Under the pieces are notes generated by a model. That model searched no databases and was not told the origin of the DNA. It saw nothing but the letters and a program-made list of their open reading frames with translations. The position numbers and the translations under genes are program-made. A stretch of DNA of 64,000 nt from Desulfuromonadaceae bacterium (GTDB lineage Bacteria > Desulfobacterota > Desulfuromonadia > Geobacterales > Pseudopelobacteraceae), in NCBI GenBank assembly GCA_028683855.1, contig JAQUHA010000003.1:62001-126000 (forward strand), in the 5' to 3' direction. This document shows, one piece after another, positions 24,135-35,100 of the stretch; position 1 is the stretch's first letter, and each line of letters opens with the position of its first letter.

Positions 24135-24897
24135 TACTAAAAAAATCCTGACAGTTGCACTTCTCGTCTGTGTCGTCTGCTCAGTTCTTGTCTCGGTGGC
24201 GGCTATAGGTCTTAAAAAACGGCAGCAGCAGAATCAGGAAGAAGAGAAGCGTAAAAATATTCTGCAGATCGCGGGGTTATACGATCCAGCCAAATCTGTC
24301 GATCAACAGTTTCAAAAGGTTCGTGCTGCAGTCGTTGATCTGGAAAGCGGTCTGTTCGATCAGAGTATTGACCCTTTAAAATTTGACAGCCGTCGAGCCG
24401 CAGCGGCAGCTGAAACATCTCTGATCATTCCTCCGGAAAAGGATAAAGCCGGTATTAAGGTAAGATCACGTTTTATGGATGTTTACCTTGTAGAGGAACA
24501 AAGTCGGCTTAAACAGGTGGTTCTGCCTGTCTACGGGAAGGGTTTATGGTCGACAATGTACGGTTTTATAGCCCTTGGAGATGATCTTTCAACTGTTACC
24601 GGTTTTGGTTTTTATCAGCATGGTGAAACACCCGGATTAGGGGGGGAGATAGAAAACAGGAACTGGCTTGCCGAGTGGCAGGGTAAAAAAGTATATGATC
24701 ACTCAGGAGCTGTTAGGCTTTCAGTCGGAAAAGGGGTGGTTGACTTATCTTCTCCGGATGCAGTTTATCTTATTGACGGGCTGTCAGGAGCTACCCTTAC
24801 CTCTCGTGGTGTCAGTAATCTGATACTGTACTGGTTGGGAGAAAATGGCTATAAACCTTTTCTGGATCATTTAAGAAAGTCCTCTGAAAAGATATAA
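24121..24897 (+). CDS. nqrC: Na+-translocating NADH:quinone reductase subunit C (NqrC)
   Basis: NqrC is a membrane-anchored periplasmic subunit with covalent FMN. The 258-aa protein has one N-terminal helix (about 8-30) and the FMN motif D-GLSGAT with T225 as the attachment site. GFGFYQHGETPGLGGEIEN is a family signature. It overlaps nqrB. In known nqr operons nqrD, nqrE and nqrF follow immediately; here an AsmA/YdbH-like gene follows after 34 bp instead. An ApbE-type flavin transferase would be needed for the covalent FMN and is not in the window. Confidence 0.93.
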   Translation: MPRDSTKKILTVALLVCVVCSVLVSVAAIGLKKRQQQNQEEEKRKNILQIAGLYDPAKSVDQQFQKVRAAVVDLESGLFDQSIDPLKFDSRRAAAAAETSLIIPPEKDKAGIKVRSRFMDVYLVEEQSRLKQVVLPVYGKGLWSTMYGFIALGDDLSTVTGFGFYQHGETPGLGGEIENRNWLAEWQGKKVYDHSGAVRLSVGKGVVDLSSPDAVYLIDGLSGATLTSRGVSNLILYWLGENGYKPFLDHLRKSSEKI

Positions 24898-24931
24898 TAG
24901 CGATGAATTGATAAGGGGAGGGGTGTGAAGT

Positions 24932-27900
24932 TTGAAACGTTTTAAGCGTACTCTTAAAATCATGTTTTTAACAATAACCGCTGTTTTCCTGCTCTTATTG
25001 ATCACTATTGCATTATCTCCGCATTTAATCAGCAGCCAGTCGGTTCAGCTACGCATTAAAAAAATTCTCTCCGCCTCAACGCAGCGGGATGTCAGTTGGT
25101 CGGAACTCTCAATATCATGGAGAGAAGGATTCGCTCTCTCCGGGTTAAAAATTGGTTATGGATCAGCGCCTCTCTTGAAATCAGAAATTCAACAGATCCA
25201 TATTAAGACTTCTCTTGGTCGCAATTCGGCTGGAATGTTCAAACTAACACTTTTGCTCAGTATCAAAAACGTAAGGGCTGAACTGGCTCCGCCCCCTACA
25301 AAACCAGAACCACCTTCATCCAAAGATCCGCTTACAGAGTTAGCTGAATCAATTCAGAAAATTCAAAAACTCGATTTTCCTCTTCCTGTTGATTTAAGCG
25401 TTATGGTAGATGTTGCGCCGATAAACATTGAGTATAGATCTCCGTTACCTAAAAAATCTCTGCAATTACATGACTTTTCTTTTCGCTTCGAGATGCCGTC
25501 ACTTGCCGTTGATCCGATAACTGCGAATATGGAAGGTCGTGTGAATGTCGACAACCGTAAAGTCGGAAAGGTTGATCTAAGGGCAAAAGTAAGTAATCTT
25601 ACAACCAGAGAACGCCGAATTCATATAGCTTCTGCTCTTTTTGATGTTGAATCAGATGTACCCGGTATATATCTTAAATTTACCGGAGGACTCACTCAGG
25701 TTGATGGTTTTAATGCAAACTGCAGGATTGAATTGCCGGAGCTGTTTTCAGTTGCAGCTCCATTTATTCCTCACAACACCCCTCTGTTAAGCGGTGAATT
25801 GAAACTGCTCCTCCTAGCAAGAGCGGATAAAAATAGTAATTTGCAGGCTGATTTCAGGTTTGATGCATCTGCATTGTCAGCTACCGGCGGTGCTATTGGC
25901 AAAAAACGGGTTGGCCCTCTTGATATAACGCTCAATCAGAAAATTACAACAGATCATCTCAAGGAAACGGTCGTTTTTTCTGACGGGAATTTAGTTATAG
26001 GCAGAGCAGTGGACGCCTCGTGGAGCGCTTCAGTAAAACGTCCTACTTTTTCAGATAGAACTCTTGATGTATTACTTGGTCCTATACAAATTGATCTACA
26101 AAAAACAGTTTCTATTACCGCTCCATTTTTACCTTCAAAATCACCAGTAAGGGAAATAGCCGGTGAAGTATTTCTACGGTCAATGAATCTAAACCTTAAC
26201 GGCGCTGAAGATAGAGGAACTGTTGTTGTCTCAGGCTTAGGCGTCAAGTTGCCGGTTCTCAAGATACAACAGAAGAGCGGTGAATTGAAATTAGAGGGTC
26301 TGGATATACTGCTTGACAGACTAAACTCTCCATTGAGGAATAAGTTGCCTACAAAACTGACTGCAGACCTTAACTGGAGCGTAAAGAGAGCTTTGCTCTC
26401 CGGTGGCAGGGAAATTTCTCTCCAGGGTGGGCGTGGAACTTTTGGGTTAATAGTGGAAGATCTTGATCTTAAAAGTAAATCTCCATACAAAGTAACCGCT
26501 TCTGCTGTTGTAACTCAGACCTTAGATCTTGACCATGCTTTGATTGGTACTGATCTCTCCCTTGAAAATATTCACAAACAGGTTCGTTTGTCGGGATATG
26601 CTGCTGAAGATGGGCAGATTAAAGCCTTTATACCTGAGTTTGTATTGAAGGTAGGCTCACTGCAGGGCTCAAATAACAAAAGACATTTTGGTCCGGTTCC
26701 GATTTCTGTTGCCATGACTGCAGATGGGGTTAAGTTGTCTGCGGATAAAGGGAGTAGACCCTCACTGGATGGTGTTTCCGCCGATGTTGCCATCGGAAAT
26801 ATCATACATCTGAATGCCAATGCCGCTCTTTCAGCAACATCTCCGCAAAAGGCAACATCCAGAGGAAATATAACTCTTGATCTTCTTAAAGCAACTAAGT
26901 TTGCAGACTCATTTCTTCCGTCTGACCTTAAAGCAGGTGGTTCAGCTGCCCTCAATTGGAATGTTGCCGCACCGGTTCCGGAAAACGGAGTTGTAATTGA
27001 TAAAAATCCTTTGCGAGCTGCAAGGGGAGGGTTCGCGCTTTGCGATAATCTGGAATTGGGGCTGATGCTTGACAACATCTCAGCAGCTATACCGTTAGCG
27101 AAAGGAACAGTCCGGATTGCCGCTCTCAACAGCAAGCCTGGGTTACGTTTTCTTTCAACCGGAAAAGGGGAGCTGGTAAGTTTTGATGGCGGAATCCTCC
27201 TTTCGGGGGTAAGTGGTCTTCCCGGGGCTGCAGAAAAGTTTAAATCACAGAACGCATCATTTCTGTTTAACGGCGAGCTCTCCAGATGGAGTGCCATGCG
27301 TCTTCATGAAGAGTTCAGGGCTGAGCCACTTGCGGTTCTGCACGAAGCGGAACTGAATATAGATCGGATAGATTCACTGTTCGACGAGAGTCTCCCTTTA
27401 ACTGCCGATAAATTTCTTAAGCGCCTTGATGCAACGCTATTTGCCACAACAGAGGCAGCGTTTTCAAGGGAGTTTACTAAACTTCTTTCAGGAGTTGATC
27501 TTGCGGGGAATTTTAGCGGTTATGCGCGTATCGATCTTACCGCCGGAAAGGAGCTGGCAATCCGGACAGCTCTTAAAACCAGAGATTTTGGAGCCAAACT
27601 GGAGAACGGCACAGAAATAGAGGGGATGCGCTCCGACCTGTTTTTTAACCGCAAATACTCTCTGGTATCCGACACGCAGAGCAATCAGTGGATACCGCTC
27701 TCCGCTTCACTTGTGAGGCCTGCCGCACAACCTAACTCAAACACCGGAGCTGCTGGAATAGTTGGAAGGATTAACGAAGATTTGCGTGGAGAGCAGAGCG
27801 GTGTCCGCTCATTCTCCATAAAACGAGTAACAACTAAAGCTTCTGGTCTGCCGCTTCTCCTTACCGCTTTGGAGGGGGACCTGCTCTTTACTCAGGAAAA

Positions 27901-28522
27901 AACAGGGCTTGCTTTTTTACAGGCAGATCTGCTTGGGGGAACCCTGTTGGCACGTGGTTTAATAGAACTGAAACCGGAAATACCTGTTTTTACAGCAGCC
28001 GGATCATTCTCGGACCTCGATGTTACTTATCTGCTACCGAAAGAGCTAAAAAAACAGAGTCGTAATCAGGATGCCAGAATAACCGGGGAAATAACTCTTT
28101 CAGCGCCCCTTAGAACTGAGCAGCGAGAACTGCTTGAACAGTTGCGACTCTCAGCGAATATTCGTAAAATCGGAGCTGATACAATTGAGCGTGCGCTTTT
28201 CACTCTTGATCCTTATGAGTTAAACGAACAGGTTGTTGCACAGCGTAAAATGCTCCGTCTTGGAAGTTTGAAAGGTTTACGCGCAACTGCTGTTGACGGC
28301 TCTTTTGCCATGGAGGGTGAGGCTGAGATTAAAGGTGTAGAAATTAATCTGCCCAGAGTTGAGAGGCTTCGTCTTTCCGAACTTTCGATGCGTCCTGAAC
28401 TTGAAAAAAACAGAAAAAAAGTTATGTCGTTGCGTGCTCTGTTGGAACTGGTCAGGGCAGATACAGTATATGTAGGTCCTAATGGTGAAATATCGTTAAA
28501 ACGGAGAAGTTATGAAAAATAG
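24932..28522 (+). CDS. Large AsmA/YdbH-like inner-membrane-anchored periplasmic protein
   Basis: The 1196-aa protein has one N-terminal membrane helix (about 10-31) and then a long, beta-rich periplasmic part of repeated amphipathic strands. An opening resembling AsmA (SAQLRIKKIL-like, then SWSELSISWREGFALSGLKI) is visible. The layout and the following DUF1318 gene match YdbH, which with YnbE and YdbL forms a phospholipid bridge between the membranes in E. coli. That function is inferred. A Pro-rich stretch (APPPTKPEPPSSKD, about 110-125) would need EF-P. The start is TTG at 24932, 9 bp after AGGGGAGGGG. It overlaps the next gene by 11 bp. Confidence 0.72.
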   Translation: MKRFKRTLKIMFLTITAVFLLLLITIALSPHLISSQSVQLRIKKILSASTQRDVSWSELSISWREGFALSGLKIGYGSAPLLKSEIQQIHIKTSLGRNSAGMFKLTLLLSIKNVRAELAPPPTKPEPPSSKDPLTELAESIQKIQKLDFPLPVDLSVMVDVAPINIEYRSPLPKKSLQLHDFSFRFEMPSLAVDPITANMEGRVNVDNRKVGKVDLRAKVSNLTTRERRIHIASALFDVESDVPGIYLKFTGGLTQVDGFNANCRIELPELFSVAAPFIPHNTPLLSGELKLLLLARADKNSNLQADFRFDASALSATGGAIGKKRVGPLDITLNQKITTDHLKETVVFSDGNLVIGRAVDASWSASVKRPTFSDRTLDVLLGPIQIDLQKTVSITAPFLPSKSPVREIAGEVFLRSMNLNLNGAEDRGTVVVSGLGVKLPVLKIQQKSGELKLEGLDILLDRLNSPLRNKLPTKLTADLNWSVKRALLSGGREISLQGGRGTFGLIVEDLDLKSKSPYKVTASAVVTQTLDLDHALIGTDLSLENIHKQVRLSGYAAEDGQIKAFIPEFVLKVGSLQGSNNKRHFGPVPISVAMTADGVKLSADKGSRPSLDGVSADVAIGNIIHLNANAALSATSPQKATSRGNITLDLLKATKFADSFLPSDLKAGGSAALNWNVAAPVPENGVVIDKNPLRAARGGFALCDNLELGLMLDNISAAIPLAKGTVRIAALNSKPGLRFLSTGKGELVSFDGGILLSGVSGLPGAAEKFKSQNASFLFNGELSRWSAMRLHEEFRAEPLAVLHEAELNIDRIDSLFDESLPLTADKFLKRLDATLFATTEAAFSREFTKLLSGVDLAGNFSGYARIDLTAGKELAIRTALKTRDFGAKLENGTEIEGMRSDLFFNRKYSLVSDTQSNQWIPLSASLVRPAAQPNSNTGAAGIVGRINEDLRGEQSGVRSFSIKRVTTKASGLPLLLTALEGDLLFTQEKTGLAFLQADLLGGTLLARGLIELKPEIPVFTAAGSFSDLDVTYLLPKELKKQSRNQDARITGEITLSAPLRTEQRELLEQLRLSANIRKIGADTIERALFTLDPYELNEQVVAQRKMLRLGSLKGLRATAVDGSFAMEGEAEIKGVEINLPRVERLRLSELSMRPELEKNRKKVMSLRALLELVRADTVYVGPNGEISLKRRSYEK

Positions 28523-29111
28523 AACAACTATAAATCTTTTATCGCTCTGTATGCTCCTGCTTATGAATGGATGTACTCTTGCTAAGGTTGATGTGAATGT
28601 CGTAAGCGAACGGACATCCTTGGAAAATCAAGTGCTTGGCAGTTATAACAGTTTAAGTGAGGATATGATGCTCGTGGCATCGGTAAGGGGGGTCTCTCCG
28701 ACCGGCAAGATCGACTCCCCGCCTCGGCATACACCGGAACAGGCTGATGCAACCAGAGCAATGGAGACAATTGCATTTCATGCTGATGATATTGAAACAT
28801 TCAAACGGTTTGGCTGGGTTGGCGAAAATCAGGATGGGCTGCTCACACCTTTTACCAGAGAAACTCCCAGGGTATCATCCGAAGAGCTTAAATCTTTTGC
28901 AGCTAATTACAGCGAGGCTGAATTCCAACAGGTTGTTAATGAGGTCAATCAATCGCGCGAAGTTTTAATGATGCGCGTAATACAGACCAATGAAAACTTT
29001 ACAGCAAAGGATCTTCCGGCAATCCGGAAAGTTTTTGCCAAATTGAATCGTCAGAACAGCGTTCCTGGTTCTAGGGTGCAGAGAGATGACGGCAGTTGGT
29101 CAACACTATGA
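28512..29111 (+). CDS. DUF1318 (YdbL-like) lipoprotein
   Basis: The 199-aa protein has a lipoprotein signal peptide with lipobox LMNGC (Cys near 21). The C-terminal ~60 residues (RVIQTNENFTAKDLPAIRKV, ending with GSRVQRDDGSWS) resemble YdbL/DUF1318, in which G-x-x-V-Q-x-x-x-G-x-W closes the domain. The segment just after the lipid Cys (KVDVNVVSERTSLENQVLGS) recalls the beta-strand of the tiny lipoprotein YnbE, so the two partners may be fused here. That is inference. The start overlaps the YdbH-like gene, and the stop overlaps the CHAT gene by 4 bp, so the three are probably translationally coupled. Confidence 0.72.
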   Translation: MKNRTTINLLSLCMLLLMNGCTLAKVDVNVVSERTSLENQVLGSYNSLSEDMMLVASVRGVSPTGKIDSPPRHTPEQADATRAMETIAFHADDIETFKRFGWVGENQDGLLTPFTRETPRVSSEELKSFAANYSEAEFQQVVNEVNQSREVLMMRVIQTNENFTAKDLPAIRKVFAKLNRQNSVPGSRVQRDDGSWSTL

Positions 29112-32100
29112 AACCGATAGTCAAGACGATACTTGCTTTTATTCTGATTCTATCAGCATCTTCGGCGACTGCTCTTCCGCTCGAAGATGATCTGCTTGCC
29201 CCCGCCGCTCCGCGATTGACACTTCGCTCAAGACCGGAGACATCGCCTCAGCCTGTTATTTTTACCTCCCGTCAGGTTCTCTATGTCACGAGATCAGCAG
29301 ACGGCAAACGAATGGTAACTGTAGAGCGTGGGGATAAGGGTGATGAACTTTGGCTCTACTCATTTAATATATCACCTGAGCTACCGCGACTGCTGCATAC
29401 AAGCCCGGTTCGCCTTGCCGCTCCATCACTCAATGCTGATGGTACACAGTTGTTGTATGTTGATGCACAAGATGATGTTAAAGGTGATATATGGTTGATA
29501 AATATAGCCAAACAGGATTTACAGCCTAAGCGTTTAACCGGCAGTGAGGCAGCGGATGATGCCCCGGTGTTTGCTGTTGATGGTTATTCTATTGTTTACC
29601 ATAGACAAATTCCGGGGAGTGAACAGCGCGAACTGGTTAGGGTGAACCTGAAAGATAATAACAGCGAAAAGCTGCCCATTGCTATAGACGCTGCATTCCC
29701 ATCCCCTTCTGAAGATGGTAAGAGGTGGCTGTTTGTATCCAGAAAATCAAACCCTGATGGAAATATCTGGCTATGGAATGAGAGCGAAAACAGTGTCACC
29801 CGCCTTACCGGAGGATCAGCCAGAGATATATATCCGGCATGGGAAAGTAATAACACGATTCTTTTTACCCGTCAGTCCGTCGCTTCGGGTGAGGGGGGGC
29901 GTAATTCAGGTCAGATATTCAGGGTTGATTTAAAAAGGGGCGGAGACGATTCTTTCCCTTTTTCTACGCCGATTACATCCGCTTCACTTATGGCAATTGC
30001 ACCATTACCTGCGGGGGAGAGGTTTTATTTTGTTGCCGGTATGGCAGGTGGTGGGCAGGTCATGTCTCTCCCTGCTGCCGGTGAAATACCTGATCGCGCA
30101 ACCGTAGCGGAGCAGTGGCTTCTTGCCACCAAGATTATGGATCGTCAACCTCAGACACCTGCTTATGCAAGGCTGGCTGCATCACGGGTTCTTGCAAAGG
30201 AGGATAAGCCTACGATCGATGGTGCTTTGGCAGGGCTTGCGCTTGCACGTTTGATGGAAAACAGCGGTGAGACTTATCAGGCAGAAAATCAGTACGCCTC
30301 GGTGGAGTCCAGATACTCACAATTTAAACGTGAAGCTGCATTAGCAGGTATAGCACGAATCAAAGTGCGTACAGCAGATCGTTGTAAGGAACTGGTATTA
30401 CAGCAGAAGCGTCTTGACATACTGAATGAGGCAGAAAACGCCATGAAGGTTGCTGCGGAGAACGGTGGTACAGATGCAGCAGCACGTTATCTTATAGATA
30501 CGGCACAGCTCCTGGCAGAATTTGGTGGTAGAGCTTCTGATCAGCTTAAAGCGGTCGGACTTCTTGAAGAGGTTGCATATCTTAAGGATACGACACGTTC
30601 TTTTATGGCTGAAGCTGCTTTTCATAGAGCGGAGCTTCTCTCCAGGCTTGAAAAGGGTGATGGCGCTCTCAAATCTTTTGTGGATGTCGCTAAGGAGTAC
30701 AGTGATCAGGAAGAGTGGGCAGAAGCTGCAATAACCGCTGTTCTGGATCAGGTTTCGCCTCGTGACAGGGGGGACAGAGCAGCTCTCTCGGCAGTTGCCG
30801 AAAAATACAGACAGACTCTACCCCGTCTGGCAATGGGGGCCTGGAATCGTCAGGGTGATATTGCTTACAGGGAGAATGAGTGGGCAAAAGCTAAAGACGC
30901 TTATCGTAATGTTCTGGAAAATTTCACTGTGATCCCGACGCCGACGGCAGCAGCCCGTTTTGCTCTTGCGGAGGTGCTTTACCGTGAAGAACGATATGCT
31001 GAGGCAAAAGCGCTTTATGAAACTGAAATGAACCAGCAGGCGGAAGATACTCAGCTTTACCAGTTGGCTCGTTCTGCATATATCCGCAGGACTCTGGCGG
31101 CAGGTGAAAATCTATACAGGCTAGGTGAAATAACCGCTGCACGTTCTATTTTTCTCGATCTTATCCGTTATGACGGAAGGAGTATTGAGGCACATCGCGG
31201 CTACATAAAATCAGTTGCTGCAATGGGACAGGCATCAGAATTACTGATGCTTTACAGAAAAATGCTTACTGCATATCCTGACGATCCAATACTTCTTTAT
31301 TCCACCGGATTGACTCTTACCTATTTACCTGGAAAAGATAACCTTGGTGAGGCAGACCGTTTAATTGCAATGGCGGCAGACCGTATTCCCGCATCAGAAT
31401 ATCCACCGCAGACACGCGGGTATCTTGCAGAAGTATCCGAAACTGTTTATGAAGAGAGGGGTGGTCTTGAACGTGCACTCTCGCTCTACCGACGTGCATG
31501 GCTGCTTAACCGACCGCTTGAAAATCCGGAAAACAGAGCCAATCTGGATCTTAATATTGGCAACGCAGCTTATCTGCTCGGTAGCAAGGCGACCGCCTGG
31601 AAATTCTATTCCGAGCGGCTGGATTCAAAAATCCCGTTTGATAATCCTGATACAGAACTGATATTTCAACGGAGATATGCTGCCACGGCTTTTCAGATGC
31701 GTGAAAAAGAAGCCCCTGTAAATGGTTATCTAAGGGCGTTGCGGCTAGCTGAAGAACGATTGAATCCGTCACGCCCTCTTGAACTTTTTGGTAAATTGTC
31801 GAGGCGAACTATTGAACGTCTTTTTCAGGGATCAGATCTGATTTATTCAGCAAAAACAGCTCTTTCCGAACAGCAATCTATCAGCTCTGAACTTGAACGA
31901 CTGGGAGCTTCGCCACCGGATGCCCCTCCATCGGAAGGTTGGAACGGGTTTGATAAGGAGATGCGTTCACTCATTCAGCGAGAGCGGGCTCTTCTTAAAG
32001 CAGCTCCATCCTGGAATAAGGATGCCGTAAAAAGTTCAGTTGAATTGAACAGTATGGTCGCCTCTGTTGAAAAAGAGCTTAATACTGTGCCTGAATTGGT

Positions 32101-35100
32101 TGAAACTGCCGCAGAGGTTAATGACAGGCTTGCTCTTGCTTACCTTGAGGCTGATCGTTACGCTTTAGCCCGGGAACATTTTGACGCTGCCTTCAAGATC
32201 AATAAAGGGCTCGGTTTGAATGGAAATCTCGCTTCCAACAGACGCTCTGCAAGTATTGCAGCCTATAGGGAGGCACATAATGCTTCCGGTGAAGAGCAGC
32301 TTCGATTGTTACGTCTCAGTCGTGACGGATTTACAGAGCTGTTAACACTGATAGATAAATATCCACCAAAATCAAGAGAGCCCCAAAAACGTACCGGTGG
32401 GTTAGTTGGTGTTTCAAAAACAGTCGCTCTTGACAAAGGTGGTTCTACAGATGCCGCTTTCGGTTTTTCAGCAGATCAGGAGAGACGGCTTGCCGAAATA
32501 TATCTCGCGCGCATTCAATCTGAACTTGGTGACCCGGCTGCTGCGTTAATGCTGCTTAAAAATCAGCTGAAGCAGTATCCGGTTGACAACTCAGGAATAT
32601 CTGATGCTGATTTATATGGCGTAACACTACTTGCACATAGAACTGCTCATGTTGACTATGCTATTGGAAAGCCTGCAGAGTCGGAGGCAGAATTTAAACG
32701 ATCAACACTTCTTTCCATTCAGGCTGGTAATCCTCTAAGCGCAATGATCAATCTTGTAAATTGGGGACAATTGCTAACAGAAAATAAAAAAGAGTCTGGT
32801 CCGGATGATTTTACTGCTATTGAGGCTCGTGTGTCGCGCCTCGTATCCGGTATGCTTACAACTCTTCCAAGGCTGCCATACGCACGCTATCTTGTTGATA
32901 CCGGGGCTATTTATGTCAGGTTGGCAGAGAAAGAAGATAATGACGTAACCCGTCAGGCTCTTCTCTATAAAGCATTAAATTTCTGGGATAGGGTATCGTT
33001 TATCGCTGTTGCAGGGGGTGACGGGCGCTTACCGCAACAGCTGAGCCGTCACCGCGCGGCAGCCCAGCTTAACAGATCTTCGGTATTGGCGGCGCTTGCT
33101 TTAGATGATGCAGCTGATCTTGCCCGTAGAGCTTCTCTTGAAGAGGCAAAAAAAGGGTTTGCTTACTCACTTCAATGGCGAGCTTTAGCAGCGCTTGGAG
33201 AATTTGGTCAGGCGCTTCAGCTTCTTGAATCTCTCCCGTTTACCGAATATGATTTGAAACGGGGTGAATTGATACGGCGTTTTGCCCCGGAGCTTGAAAA
33301 AACGGCAGCAGAGAATCCTGAAAATGCTTTTGCACTTCTTGAAAAATTAAGTGAAATAGAGAGGGTTCAGATTCTTGGCAGAGCTGCTCTATCGTTATCT
33401 GATCCTGCTATAAAGGGGCGCTTGCATTCCGCAGCACCGCATTTCGATGAGATTGACCGGCTACAGACCGGGATTTCCAAAGCTGCCGGCTCAGATAAAG
33501 AGTATCTACAGCTGCGAGTTCAACAGGAACGCTCGATTCTTGATGATATTTTTGGTGCAAAACTGGAACATCTACCTGTTTTTTATAATGAAATAGGTGA
33601 AGACGGAGTTCGTCTGGCTGTTGCATCAGTTGAATTGAGCAGGCTTTCAGAATCAGCTCCTTATGAAACCCTGAACTCATACTGGCAGAAATTAAATGAT
33701 CTGAAAAAGAGATTCAACAAAAGCTGCACAGCAGATAAAGGGGGGAGGTTATGTCGAATTATCTCTCCGCAACCGGTAGAGCTTATTGATGTACTTGAAA
33801 CCGTCTCTGGTAAGACCATACTTCGTTTTACCCCGTTGGACAGCAGTCGCTGGCTCCTCTTCACAATTGGTGGTAAGATTGGAATTACTGCCGAAGTGCT
33901 TGATAAGAAAACTCTTGCAAGAAAGCTCAATGAACTCCCTGAAGTAATAGCCGCTTACGAAGATCCATCAGAGTTTATCTCCTCACCGGTAGCAACCTGG
34001 GGGTTGAGCGCTACAAACCTTATAAAGTCTTATTTGCAGCGCAAACCATTCAGACGCCAGGTTCTTGATCCGTCCGACTGGTGGCAGGTTGCAGAGCCTT
34101 TCTCCAAACTGGATGGCAAATTTATTGACAGGATGTCTGACGCTCATACTCTTGTTCTCCCTGCTGATGCCGGACTTCTTTACGAAGTCCCATCGCTCCC
34201 CGGAGGTGCCGGTTATACGATACCATTGTGGGAGGATGCAAAAAGGGAGCGCCACTCATTTCTTGATTTGGCAGCAGCAGATAATATTTCCCTGATAGTT
34301 GCTCCACATACTCCTTCAGACAAGATCTACTCCCTTGGTCATCTCACCGCGCTAATAGGTGTGCCTTCACTACTGATAGCCGACAACCCCACAGGTGATT
34401 CAAAGTTTTTTACAGAAACGTACATAAATCAATCTGTTTCTGAAGCGAGAAAAAAACTTGCTTCCGGCTGGCTTCTTATCGGGGACTGGGGGGCAGATGC
34501 CGTAGAAGCAGCAAAACTTGGAAAGAGCCGTTTTACACAGTATGGCAAGGCTGGTGTTCAAGCCCACAACGCAGGATTATTTTCTAAAGCCCTCTCTATG
34601 TTTGAAAATGCCCTGACAATCGTTGATCAGAATCCATCTCTCTCAAAACAGCGCTCTACACTTCACCGTTATGCCCGTGAAAGCGCTTTTGCCGTCGGAT
34701 TTACTGACAGAGCCATTATTCATGCCGATGCTCTTGTTAAACTGCTCTCAAAGGAAAAGCCATACACGGCAGACCATGCTGATTCATATTTACGCCTCGG
34801 GCTTTTACAGGGGAATGCAGAGCGTTTTGCAGAGGCAACCCTCTCCTTAAAGGAGGGGGTTGGCATCTTTGCTGATCTTGGTATGGCAAAGGAACAGGCT
34901 GCAGCTCTTTCTGATTTCGGTGTTGTAATGGAAAATTCGATTAACTTTGCAGCCGCACGAACTTATTTTGAGGAGTCGGCAGATCTGCGCAGGGATTTGA
35001 AGGATGAAATATCAGTTGCCGAACAGTACCGCAACCTTGGACGGATATATGACTTGCGTCTCAATCAGTATGCCGTTGCGGAACAGTATTACAGCAAAGC

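Noticed and set aside
29096-29111. Earlier TTG start for the CHAT protein at 29096
   Set aside because: The ATG at 29108 overlaps the upstream stop in the usual coupled way and places the signal peptide at the very N-terminus.
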